Source of the DNA: Eleginops maclovinus | Taxonomy: Eukaryota; Chordata; Actinopteri; Perciformes; Eleginopidae | Direction: 5' to 3' | Assembly: GCF_036324505.1 (NCBI RefSeq) | Contig: NC_086370.1 | Coordinates: 6,059,512 to 6,123,511, forward strand | Length of the DNA: 64,000 bases | In this document: positions 10,216 to 22,378 of the stretch, one piece after another | Position numbering within the stretch: position 1 is the first letter of the stretch | Layout: every line of letters begins with the position of its first letter | Notes under the pieces: model-generated | What the model saw: the letters and a program-made list of their open reading frames with translations, nothing else | The model's database searches: none | Told to the model about the DNA's origin: nothing | Made by a program: the position numbers and the translations under genes

Positions 10216-11079
10216 CACTAGGAAAGTTACTGCCTCGTTTAACTCGTTGAGCTATACTTCATGAGGTATTTAAAGCAGCTCTAATCTCTAATCCTAACCT
10301 CTTTGATCTAGCTTCTAGATTCCTCTCCATAACCTTCATGTTCTTTTTGTGTCATCTATATTTTTCTGTACAAACATAACAGATAGAATGTAGTGTGCAT
10401 TTGAGAGCCTTCACCTTTCCCCCCTATCCCTCCATATATATCCCTCCTACTATGTCCTACACTTGACTGTTCAGGTGCTTGTGTCAAGGCAGGTGTTGAG
10501 AGTTATTCAAACCAATAATACCAGTTCATATTTAGATCATCAGAAGTGTACCCAGAAGTTCAAGTGTGTACTTATACATACATGTGTTTATGTGTGCTCT
10601 TAAGCATGCCTATACGTGTCAAATATGATATATTTAGCTTGTTTCCTTCAAATTAACTAACTAAACTTCCAACCGCATTGTGTAGCCTTTTGCTAGTGCA
10701 AAAATGTGTGAGTGTGAATCAGTGCCAATGTGTGACAGAAACATCTGTCTTAATGCAATGTGTGCTATTTTCCTTTATTTATGTACACGTGCTGTGGATT
10801 CTAAGCTTGTCCATGTGCACTTGTGCGAGTGGCATGTGGCCTAAAAGGGCCCTGGTGTACTTAAAGGTGCATTACAGGTCTCAGGCTAATCCACAGTGAT
10901 AGCTAAAGTGCTCTGTGTCGACCACTGGAGACTCTGTGTATGTGTGTGTCTGTGTGTGTTTGTGAGTGGCTGTTTTTGGGGCCGCAGTGCAGAGAAGACA
11001 GCCAACGTTGTGGCCATCATACACATTATTCAGCATAAATTTTGTATTGGGCCACGACTCTCCCGGTCTTCGGATGTTC
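10216..11079. other. No gene recognised; short GT-rich patch 10930-10965
   Basis: No coding or RNA feature seen. The overlapping frames at 10678-11222 translate partly from GT-rich and purine-rich DNA and show no domain. Confidence 0.35.
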
Positions 11080-11290
11080 AAAGAATGGAGGGAATAGGAG
11101 GCAGAGAGGAAGGGTTCATGGGAGGACGGAGCAAGGGAGGAAAGGATGGACAGAGGAAAGAGGAAGGGATTAAGATAGATGGGAGGAAGGAAGCAATGGG
11201 AGAGGAAAAATATAACAAGTAAGGAAGAATCTAAATATAGGTTGCAAGATAAGGAAAGGACAGAAAGGTGGAGGTAGATGAGGAGGTAAT
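11080..11290 (+). repeat. Purine-rich (GGA/AGG) tract
   Basis: About 200 bp in which the plus strand is mostly A and G (GGGAGGAAGGAAGCAATGGG, AGGAAAGAGGAAGGGATTAA). Similar tracts lie at about 21600-21990, 55600-55906 and 62740-63160, all with purines on the plus strand. No coding content. Confidence 0.7.
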
Positions 11291-11645
11291 GTTTTCAACA
11301 TGTATTATGCGGTCTCTCCTTGTTTTATATCTTTAAAGCTCCAATTTATGTTGACGACTATGAGTCTTAAGTGCCCATGGTAAAAACTGCGACACCATCT
11401 TAGTGTTTGTGTGTATGTGCATGTTTGATGTTTGTAGATATTGTGGATTTTGTGGATGTTTACATGTTCTGCTATATAGTGTACCTAGGATAATTTGTGT
11501 GCAGGTGTATTTGTGTTGGCATGTCTATACGCACACTGTATGACTCTACATTGTATATTCTATATATCTATATAGATTCAGGAAGAAAATTAAATCGGGC
11601 ACTTTGCAATATTTTAGTAACCTCAAAAATAAAAAGGTATTTTGG
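11291..11645. other. No gene recognised
   Basis: AT-rich, with TG-rich words around 11400-11420. Nothing else seen. Confidence 0.3.
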
Positions 11646-11850
11646 AAGCCTTATTATGCTAATTTGTAGGTTCATATTTGTGTTTTGTGCCTCTACTGTG
11701 ACATGTTTGTATGCTATAATGTTCAAAACGGTCAGGGGGGAGTGTGTGGAAGAGAAACTCCCTCTTGCAGGCCATTTACATACACAAAAACCTATGTAAC
11801 AGACTCAAGGAAAGAGAAACCCCCAAAAGCAAAAATAAGGCCACTTTAAA
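11646..11850 (+). repeat. Family R copy B, internally deleted
   Basis: The left end CCTTATTATGCTAATTTGTAGG and right end GCAAAAATAAGGCCACTTTAA are imperfect inverses, giving the clearest view of the family's inverted termini. The middle about 230 bp is deleted: ATGCTATAATGTTCAAAACG joins straight to GAGTGTGTGGAAGAGAAACT. Short copies with both ends kept fit a MITE. Confidence 0.75.
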
Positions 11851-13472
<1,622 letters not shown>

Positions 13473-13953
13473 TTAAAGAGGCCCTCTTATGCTTGTTGGG
13501 GTTTTTCCTTTCCTGTAGGGTGTATAAAAAGTTTTTAGAGCATATAAATGGTCTGCAAAGGCTAACATCCTAAAGTTCCCTCGAAAAGAAAGTTCCCCCC
13601 CACCACCACCATGTCTCAAACGCCATTGGACTCCTTTGTTCACTTCCTTATCATGGTGACATCAATATGTAACCCTGGCGCTTCAATTGGCTAACGTTCC
13701 AACACATTGTACATGTTATTATATGGGGTGGGACATCTCTTAGTGCTTGACCAATCACAACATAGCCGGCCAGCTAACCAATGAGAGCAGACTGGGCTCT
13801 GGTTTCCGACAGATGGTGAAGAGAGGTGTTGCAGCACAGGCAGTATGAGAAAAATAAAGACCTTTTGAAACATTAAAGCATGAAGACATGTCACAGTAGA
13901 GGCACAAAATACAAATACGAACCTGAAAATGAGAATATTAAGTCCCTTCTAAG
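13473..13953 (-). repeat. Family R copy C, nearly full length
   Basis: The plus strand starts TTAAAGAGGCCCTCTTATGC and ends GAATATTAAGTCCCTTCTAA, giving TTAA/CTAA ends and imperfect inverted termini. The interior carries the family words in reverse orientation: TTTTCCTTTCCTGTAGGGTG, AATGGTCTGCAAAGGCTAA, TGACATCAATATG, ACCAATGAGAGCAGACTGGG, ATGAGAAAAATAAAG and ACATGTCACAGTAGAGGCAC. At about 480 bp it is one of the most complete copies, and it has no open frame. Confidence 0.8.
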
Positions 13954-14781
<828 letters not shown>

Positions 14782-14829
14782 CACTCAAATATCCCCTTTC
14801 CCTTTCTTATAACTCTCTTCTCTGTCTGT

Positions 14830-15080
14830 ATTTCTGAAGGAATTCTCCATCCATCTAATTCCCCTCCTGGTTCTTTTATATTGAGGCTGGGCCCCGCTCG
14901 TATTCCATGTCAAAGGCTTTTTCTTTTTATTGAACATCAAATCCTCTGTGTCTCGCCTGGCACTCTCTTTTTCTCGGCTGCTTCGGCACCATGCATATTC
15001 AGAAGCCGGCAGCCGCGCTATAAGGCCGGCTAGCCCTCCAAAATCCGCGATTGTGGGCATTAGCGTAGCAATAACACTAC
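14830..15080. promoter_or_regulatory. Candidate conserved noncoding block
   Basis: A moderately GC-rich, non-repetitive block (CATCTAATTCCCCTCCTGGT, CCATGCATATTCAGAAGCCG, GCGCTATAAGGCCGGCTAGC) standing out from its AT-rich surroundings. No splice-flanked open frame or known domain is present. The call rests on composition only. Confidence 0.25.
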
Positions 15081-15642
15081 ATGAATAGCCGGCATGCTCT
15101 ATATTTAGGTGTTAAGTCGACCGCGCTGGAGCTCAGATTGAAGCTTGTGCATGGGGAGAAGAAGACTTTCTACCATTCTGATTTACTCCCAGTTTCCTTC
15201 TTCTCTCTCTGTCTGTTTCAGAGGCCTTTTCTCTCTCCGAGGCGGTGTTCGGTGTTCAAAGGTTCCAGCAAAGCTCGGGATGTTTTGCCGTGCGGAGCAG
15301 CCCCACTGTGACACTTTGCATACTGATTTGAGCTTTACAGCTGACTGGAAGGGAAACAAATAAATAAGAGGAAAGACCTTCTGTGGATTGAGCTCTAATG
15401 TGCTTGGCTCACTGTCAAAATAAAAGACACGCTGTTGATGATAAATGCATTAAAAAAAGGTTGCTTCACTGCAATTTGTTTATTTTCTGAATCATATTGT
15501 TCACAATTGCACTTGTGATGATCTTAAAAGCATGGATGCAACTAATACACCTTTACAGAATTGAGAGTCTAAATACTTTTGACAATATTACAAGAACTAA
15601 AAAAGTGTTGTTAAATAGTCCTTAGGGGTTTCATCAATAATG
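15081..15642. other. No gene recognised
   Basis: Short frames at 15081-15363 translate without any recognisable domain. The sequence leads into the TTC tract at the LINE's 5' side. Confidence 0.3.
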
Positions 15643-15660
15643 TCTTCTTCTTCTTCTTCT
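15643..15660 (+). repeat. (TTC)n tract at the LINE 5' junction
   Basis: Eighteen bases of TTC repeat end exactly where LINE-like 5' sequence begins. From memory, some Tx1-clade LINEs are specific for microsatellites, including TTC repeats, so this may be the insertion target. Confidence 0.6.
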
Positions 15661-15872
15661 GGTGCATGCTGGGAGATTTTGGAGTGTGACCGAAAGAAAA
15701 GAGCGACGCTTTATAAGTTGCATTTTTCCGTTAGTGCTTGTTTATGGGTGTTAGTTTCATATAGTTTATCGGTGATAGTTTACTTTGATTAACTTTTGGG
15801 TCTTTTGGTGGTGTTTTTGGGGTGTTTTGCGGGCTTCTCCTGCCGGTGTCTCGCCGGCCGGCGTCTGACACC

Positions 15873-17519
15873 ATGGTGAATGGAGACTTTGCCAAACTCA
15901 CGCGGAAGCACGGCATTAAAATATCGGCCGGCTTCCCATGCACGGTGGAGGATATCGGGCTGGCTGTGGGGGAGAAGGTCGGACACAGCAGCATTAAGTC
16001 CCTGGCTCGGATGAACAGTGCAGTCGTGATCTTTCTGGACCAGGTGGAGAAAGTGAACCGCGTTATCGAGACAGGCATCACGGTGAGTGAAATGTTTGTG
16101 CGGGTGCAGCCGCTGACGCTCCCTTCAACCAAAGTGGTTCTATCCAACGTCCCTCCCTTCATAACTGATGGGTTCCTCAGTAGAGAGCTATCGAGACACG
16201 GGAAACTTGTTTCTCCGGTGAAGAAGATGCTGTCTGGGTGTAAGTCTCAGTTACTGAAGCACGTGGTGTCTCATCGCAGACAGGTCTATAGGCCTATGAT
16301 ACTTAACAATCGGAACGCGGAGCTCAACCTCCGTTTTTACGTTAAAGTAGATGATTATGACTACGTCATTTTTGCAACCTCATCGGTTATGAAGTGTTTT
16401 GGTTGCGGGGAAGAGGGGCACACTGTGATTGCCTGTCCGGGGCGCGGGGACTCGACTCTGCCTAGTCCGGATGTCACTTCTGCCTCCGCGCCGGGGCCGG
16501 CTGCGGCCGTGCCGGTTGTAGTGGAGCAGCGGGCGGCTGCTGCTGCGGTGTCCGCTGGTGCGGCCGCTGTGGTGGTGGGGGGCTCCCCTCCGGAGGCGGC
16601 GGCTGCTGCTGAGGGAGGGGTGTCTCCAGCGACGGTGGCCGTTAATGCGGCCGCTGTGGTGATGGGGGGCTCCCTTCCGGAGGCGGTGGCGGCTGCTGAA
16701 GGAGGGGTGTCTCCAGCGACGGTGGCCGCTGTAGCGGTGGGGGGCTCCCCTCCGGAAGCGCCGCTGTTCCGGAGCAGCCGGCTGTTGCTGTGTCCGACAG
16801 GGCATGCAGGGGTGTTGCACAGGGTGTGGGTGATGGTAAAGATGTTCACGAAAGGGAGGTTGTGGTTTTGTGTAGAGGTGAAGAAAATCAGGTGGGGGGA
16901 GAAAAAGAAAAAAAAAAGAAATGGTGAAAAAAACAAGAAAAAACTGAGATAATCGAAAAAATGGTAGAGACGGGTGAAGTCTGCCAAACACAGGAGGAAA
17001 ATATGGTGAAAACAGGAGAGGAGAGGAAAAAATGGGGTGAGCAGGTGGAGATTGCTGAGATGGAGGATGAAGAGGTGGCAACAGCAATAGCAACAAAAAA
17101 AAGGACCGCTAATAAACGCAGAAGCGCAAGGAACAACGCACCTACTGTTAGAAAGAGCAGCAAAGTGGTGAGCGAGGGAAAGAAAGGAAGAGAGCAATGG
17201 CAGACAGATGAGAGTGGGGATGAGTGTGTGTGGATGGCAGTGACGTGATAGGGTTCAGTGACAGTCAAAAGGAAAAAATGTACACAGCGGAAATGATTAA
17301 AAACTATCTACTCCAGACAAAGAACCAGCATGGGGTAGTTGTGGAAGAGTATTTCCCTGATTTGGTCGTTTTTTGTTCTTCGGCCAAGTTCCATCTTAGT
17401 CGAAAAGAGGAGTCTGTCTTCACAGAACAGAAGCTTGGAGACTAAAGAAACTGGTGCATAAAGTACGAAAACAAATAAGCAGCAATGAAGTTAAAACCCC
17501 TTATGTGTGTTTTATTTAA
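15873..17519 (+). pseudogene. LINE ORF1 (nucleic-acid-binding, CCHC knuckle), frameshifted
   Basis: The start chosen is the ATG at 15873, which sits in a strong Kozak context (ACACCATGG). The N-terminal about 170 residues contain VVLSNVPPFITDGFLSREL, an RNA-binding-like fold typical of Tx1-group ORF1, followed by the zinc knuckle CFGCGEEGHTVIACP (CX2CX4HX4C) at 16395-16436. An Ala/Gly/Pro-rich segment with an 87-bp tandem repeat follows (about 16561-16760). The frame at 15822-16952 then degenerates in a purine run and stops. Coding resumes in another frame at 16961-17248 (Lys/Glu-rich) and in a third at 17224-17445, which holds the conserved tail MYTAEMIKNYLLQTK and VEEYFPDLVVF. A further shift near 17430 leads to LKKLVHKVRKQISSNEV. 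At least three frame changes are needed. The protein would package LINE RNA. Confidence 0.85.
16561..16760 (+). repeat. 87-bp minisatellite inside LINE ORF1
   Basis: Units start CGGCCGCTGTGGT at 16561 and 16648, a period of 87 bp (29 codons), and a shortened third unit starts at about 16726. The repeat encodes a Gly-Gly-Ser-Pro-Pro-Glu-Ala motif followed by Glu-Gly-Gly-Val-Ser-Pro-Ala-Thr-Val. The period is a multiple of three, so repeat-number changes keep the frame. Confidence 0.85.
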
Positions 17520-17559
17520 CTTATTTGTTTTTATTGTTGTATGCACTACCTCACTCACA

Positions 17560-20500
17560 ATGGACACTTTTAGAGTGGGAAGCCTGAATGTCAATGGAGC
17601 CAGAGAGCTAAGAAAGAGGGCTTTAATTTATCAAACAGCAAGTATAAAACATGTCGACGTGCTTTTTTTACAGGAGACGCACAGCGACGCTGGTAACGAG
17701 AATGACTGGAAAAAAGAGTGGGAGGGGGAAGTCATTTTAAGCCACAGCTCCTCTCTCAGAGGAGGGGTGGGCTTCCTTCTCTCCAAGTCTTTTAATCCTG
17801 TCTCACTGGAGGTCGAGCAGTTTATCAAGGGGAGGTTGCTTTTAATAAAAGCAAGGTTTGACCTTTTTACGGCTGTTTTTGTGAATGTGTATGCTCCAAC
17901 AAACGGTGCAGAGAGGAAGCTGTTTTTACAAAAAGTTAATGATGTTTTAAACGGCTGTGCCACGGAGAATTTTTAATTCTGGGGTGGGGATTTTAATTGT
18001 ACGGAAAATGCATCTTTAGATCGCAACCATGCAGAGCTGCATCCAGCATCCCAGCATGCTCTGAGGCAGCTGGTCCACTCCCACGGCCTGGTGGATGTAT
18101 GGAGAAGGATGCACACAGACGATAGGCAGTACACCTGGTCCCACATCCGAGAGAATAGGATTTCATCAGCCAGACTAGATCGCATTTATTGCTTTAAGCA
18201 TCATTTTAACACTTTTAAATGTGCAGTATACTCCCTGCTGGTTTTACAGATCACTCTTTGCTTCTATGTAATGTTTTTATCAGAAATGTTTTACCGAGAA
18301 GTGCTTATTGGCATTTTAATTCGGTTTTAACATTTGATAAACATTTTACAGAGGCCCTCACTTATTTCTGGAGTGTTTTTAGAGGAAGGGAGAGTTTAGC
18401 AGTCTTAGGCAGTGGTGGGACCATGGTAAGACTGAGATAAGAATGCTCTGTCAACAGCACACCCTCAATGTCACACAGGACAACATCAGATCTGTGAAAG
18501 ACCTGGAGAGTGATATAGTGGAACTAGAAACAATAAGCGAGTCCACAGGAGATCGAAGATATATTGAAATCCTCAAAGAGAAAAAGATGGCTCTAGCCAG
18601 CCTGCTGGACGTTAAAGTTCAGGGTGCACTGGTCAGGTCCCGGTTTTTAAACATAAACGAGATGGATGCTCCCACTATTTTCTTCTTCGGCCTGGAGAGA
18701 AAGAATGGACAGAGGCGGGTAATCCACTCACTGCTGTCAGACACAGGGCAGGAATTAACAGAGCCAAGCCAGATCAGGAGGCGAGCTGTGAGTTTTTATT
18801 CCACCCTCTACACGAGCGAGTATAATGAGGACGAAACGCCCTCAGAGGACTTTTGGGCAGAACTACCTCAGGTCTCTGAAGAGGCCAACTCACAGCTCGC
18901 AGGGCCGTTGACAACGCAGGAGTTGCAGGCCGCACTGCAAGGCATGCAGGGACGGCGGACTCCTGGTATCGATGGCCTCTCGGTTGAGTTTTTTAAAGCG
19001 TATTGGGACATCTTGTCTCATGACCTGTTAGACGTTTTTAATGAGAGTCTGGCCTCTGGCTCTATGCCAATGTCCTGCAGCAGAGCGGTGATCACGCTGC
19101 TGCCAAAAAAAGGGAACTTGCAGGACATCAAAAACTGGCGCCCTGTGTCTTTGCTGTGTGTGGATTACAAGCTTCTGTCCAAGGCTTTGGCCACCAGGTT
19201 GGGGAGAGCTATTGAGCAGGTCATCCATCGGGACCAGACCTACTGTGTGCCCGGCAGGTCCATGGTGGACAATGTTCACCTGATTCGAGATGTTTTGGAG
19301 GTCTCCAGCTCATTGGGCATTGATACTGGTCTGATTTCTCTAGATCAGGAAAAGGCTTTTGACCGCGTTGAGCACAGCTTCCTCTGGAAAGTAATGGAGA
19401 AGTTTGGGTTCAGTGCTGGTTTCATAGCTAAGATCAAAGTGTTGTACAATAAGATTGAGAGTGTGCTGAAGTTCAACGGTGGGCTGTGTGCTCCTTTTAG
19501 AGTGTGTAGAGGGGTCCGGCAGGGCTGTGTTCTGTCTGGGATGCTCTATGCACTCTCCCTAGAACCCCTCCTCTGCAAAATACGCTCTAAATTGCAAGGG
19601 CTGTTTTTACCTGGTTTTAATGGAAACACGGTTTTATCTGCGTATGCGGACGACATTGTTGTTTTTATTAGTGACCAGAGGGATGCAGACATTTTAACCA
19701 ATATTGTGACCGATTTTGGTTCAGCATCGGCAGCGAGGGTCAATTGGAAGAAGAGCGAGGCCCTCGCTGTCGATGAGTGGCGTGGCGGTCTCCCAGTTCT
19801 TCCCCAGGGCATGACATGGAAAAGAGATGGCATAAAGTACCTGGGGGTGTTTGTAGGGAACACAAATATAGTCCAGAAGAAATGGGAGAACGTCACAGAA
19901 AAGATTGAGGAAAAACTGTCCAAATGGAAGTGGCTGCTCCCGCAGATGTCTTTTAAAGGTAGAGTGTTGGTTTTAAACAACCTTGTGGCATCCCAACTGT
20001 GGCACCGCCTTACCTGTGTAGACCCTCCCCCAGGCCTACTGGCCCAAATACAAGAGTGATTGGTAGATTGGTAGGGCTACACTGGGTGCCACAGGGGGTG
20101 CTGTTTTTATCTAGAGAGGAGGGGGGACAGGGCCTTGTCCACCTGGCCAGCCGAACAGCCACTTTTAGAGTGAAGTTTCTGCAAAGGTATCTTACCGGCC
20201 CGGCCGATTTGGTGTGGAGAGATGTGAGCAGCTGCATCCTAAGACGCGTGAGTAACCTGGGGCTGGATGCTGCTCTGTTTTTAACTGATTTAACCATTTT
20301 AAAGTTAAGTGGGTTACCTCCCTTTTATCAAGGTGTTTTTAAGTCTTGGGTCCTTTTTAACCATAAAAGGTGTCCAAAGACTGACTCTCTGCACTGGTTG
20401 TTAAAAGAGCCTCTGATTCATGGAGCCAGGCTGGACGTTAGCTGCAGCGAGACACCAGGACTGGCGGTGGCACTGCGCAGATCTGGGACCCTGAGCCTTC

Positions 20501-21156
20501 AGCAGGTGGTGGAAGCAGTGGGGCCGGAGCTGAGCGATGCCCGGGCCTTGGGCTCTCTGCTGGGTCTACACTCTGTCCGGGTGGCCCAGAGGATCCTGCT
20601 ACTCTGGAGCCGGAGCCTCTGCGCTGAAGAACAGAGACTGTTAAGGAGCTACGGACAGGGCAGAGCCAAACCAGACCCAACAGACCCTTTCCCGGAGATA
20701 TACCTGAGCCCAGGGCTCGGAGAGCTGACGGGCCCCCTGCTCAAGGTTGCAAACCCAGAGAAAATGACCATGCACAAAGCGGACAAAAAGACGATATACA
20801 TGAACATGGTAAAAACCATTAACAAAAATGGACTGAAGGACAGGGCCTCCACTGTGTGGAGCACTAGACTGGGTGCCGGAAACGGACCAGGCCCACAGTG
20901 GAGGATTCTGTACAAACCCCCCTTAAAGAAACGTACTGCCGACCTCCAGTGGAGAATTTTACACGGCGCTATCGCCTCCAATTCTTTTATCTCCGTCATT
21001 AATCCTGCTGTTAGTAACGAGTGTCCATTTTGTGGTTTTAGAGAGACTGTTTTCCATGTTTTTACAGAGTGCCAGAGACTCACAGGTTTCTTCTCTCTTT
21101 TAACATTGGTTTTTAGTCTTTTTAGTATAGCTTTTACCGAGACCGTGTTTATATAG
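17560..21156 (+). pseudogene. LINE ORF2 (endonuclease + reverse transcriptase), broken
   Basis: The likely start is ATG 17560 (MDTFRVGSLNVNGARE). Endonuclease motifs in order are SLNVNG, LFLQETHS, NVYAPTN, GGDFNC (about 17986), YTW, SARLDRIY and FTDHS. A TAA codon just before WGGDFNC (17974-17976) is the first break. Frameshifts near 18215 and 18400 are the second and third. The frame 18443-20059 is then open for 538 codons and holds the reverse transcriptase: WRPVSLLCVDYKLLSKAL, SLDQEKAFDRVEH (catalytic Asp), GVRQGCVLSGML and YADDIVVF (19643 onward, two catalytic Asp). A small deletion and frameshift near 20058 precede the 3' domain (20066-21156), which ends with CPFCGFRETVFHVFTEC, the L1-type Cys/His motif. 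The C-terminus is cut off shortly after. The ORF would perform target nicking and target-primed reverse transcription, but four breaks make it inactive. Confidence 0.92.
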
Positions 21157-21162
21157 GATACT

Positions 21163-21248
21163 TTTGGAACATGAAAGCATGTAAGCAGGTCACAGTAGAA
21201 GCACAATAGAGAAATGTGAAAATTACCATAATAGGGCCCCTTCTAAGA
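21163..21248 (-). repeat. Family R copy D, truncated at the LINE junction
   Basis: Only the last about 86 bp of the reverse-oriented family R is present (ACATGAAAGCATG, GGTCACAGTAGAAGCAC, CATAATAGGGCCCCTTCTAA). It starts abruptly next to the end of the LINE ORF2. The missing part is not found at the LINE's 5' side, so a simple insertion of the LINE into an intact copy does not explain the junction. Confidence 0.7.
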
Positions 21249-22229
21249 TGCACGTTTGAGATATCAATCTCTCATTTTGAGAATTTGTAATAAGTCTAAT
21301 TTTCTCTGAACACTGGTAGATTATCACACTTGTTTCAACTCAACTCAAATCAGTGTATTTCTTTTTTTGATATATTTCCAGTGTAAAAGGAAAATGCTTC
21401 TATGTTTTGCACGCGCTCCCCCTATCTGTTTCACAAGCTGCATATTAAATATGATATGTACATTTTTCTAGTATCTTCTCCTATGTATGTGTGGTGTATT
21501 TTGCCATCACTACTTATTCCATGAGTGCTCCTTGTCAAAATACTGTTTCCTCAGTTTTCTTGTCTCCCTTCAGGTCCCATCTCATTTGCTGTAAACTGCC
21601 AAGTGGGACAGAAAAAGAGGAAAACAGAGGGATAGAAGAGGAAGCATGCAATCTAAATGGGGAGTCCAGAGATCAGTAGAGGAAGAAATATAAAAAATGG
21701 ACAGAAATATATGCTAGAATGAGGGATGGGAGACACATAGAAATGAGATGAGAAGAAATAGAAGAATAGGGGGAAACCAAATTAGGCAAGAGAGTGGAGA
21801 TGCTTTTGAAGAAACTTTTGGTTGAACTGATAGAGAAGATACAAGAAGGACGAAATAATTAAAAGTGTCTAGGGAAGGAAAAAATTACTGAGTGGACGTA
21901 TTCGTGCAGGAATGGTGAGGAAAGTAAGAACATGAGGAAGGAATGGGAAGGACAGCAGAAATAGGGAAGGAGAGGTCAAAGGGTTAAAGGAAATACATAC
22001 AAAGGCTTGTTTTGGGGATCCCTGCTCAGGTTAGTGCCTTTTGATGTTAAAACTGTATCCCTAATAAATGTCCCTCTTAAGTGTGTGTGTGCGCTGTGAT
22101 GTTGTGACGGCATCCAGAAACCTGGCATGCCTTTTTAATTCTGCTGAGTAAATAATGCATCCACCACAGTCCATAATTTATGTAAGTGGACATGCAATCA
22201 GTTCAGATTAATGTGCACGATGCCCCTCT

Positions 22230-22230
<1 letters not shown>
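21249..22230. other. No gene recognised; purine-rich tract 21600-21990
   Basis: The plus strand from about 21600 to 21990 is mostly A and G (AAAAAGAGGAAAACAGAGGG, GGAAAGTAAGAACATGAGGA). No coding content or recognised repeat was found. Confidence 0.4.
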
Positions 22231-22315
<85 letters not shown>

Positions 22316-22328
22316 TGTGTCTGTGTCT

Positions 22329-22366
<38 letters not shown>
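22231..22366. repeat. (GT)n microsatellite with internal (TGTGTC)n
   Basis: A GT array of 136 bp interrupted at about 22312-22335 by four TGTGTC hexamers. A run of eleven G follows at 22368-22378. Confidence 0.96.
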
Positions 22367-22368
<2 letters not shown>

Positions 22369-22378
22369 GGGGGGGGGG

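Larger units (their letters stand above)
15661..21158 (+). mobile_element. Tx1/L1-group LINE, nearly full length but 3'-truncated and decayed
   Basis: About 5.5 kb with a 5' UTR of about 210 bp, ORF1 with a CCHC zinc knuckle, and ORF2 with an apurinic-type endonuclease, reverse transcriptase and a C-terminal Cys/His motif. This two-ORF order and the protein sequences match the Tx1 group of L1-clade non-LTR retrotransposons found in Xenopus and fish (from memory). At least one stop codon and several frameshifts make it inactive. ORF2 ends abruptly at 21156, and there is no 3' UTR or A-rich tail. Instead family R sequence begins within a few bases, so the 3' end was lost through rearrangement rather than by ordinary 5' truncation. 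Confidence 0.9.

Noticed and set aside
16361..17197. 278-residue minus-strand frame opposite LINE ORF1
   Set aside because: It is the antisense shadow of the Ala/Gly-rich repeat and purine-rich tail of ORF1.
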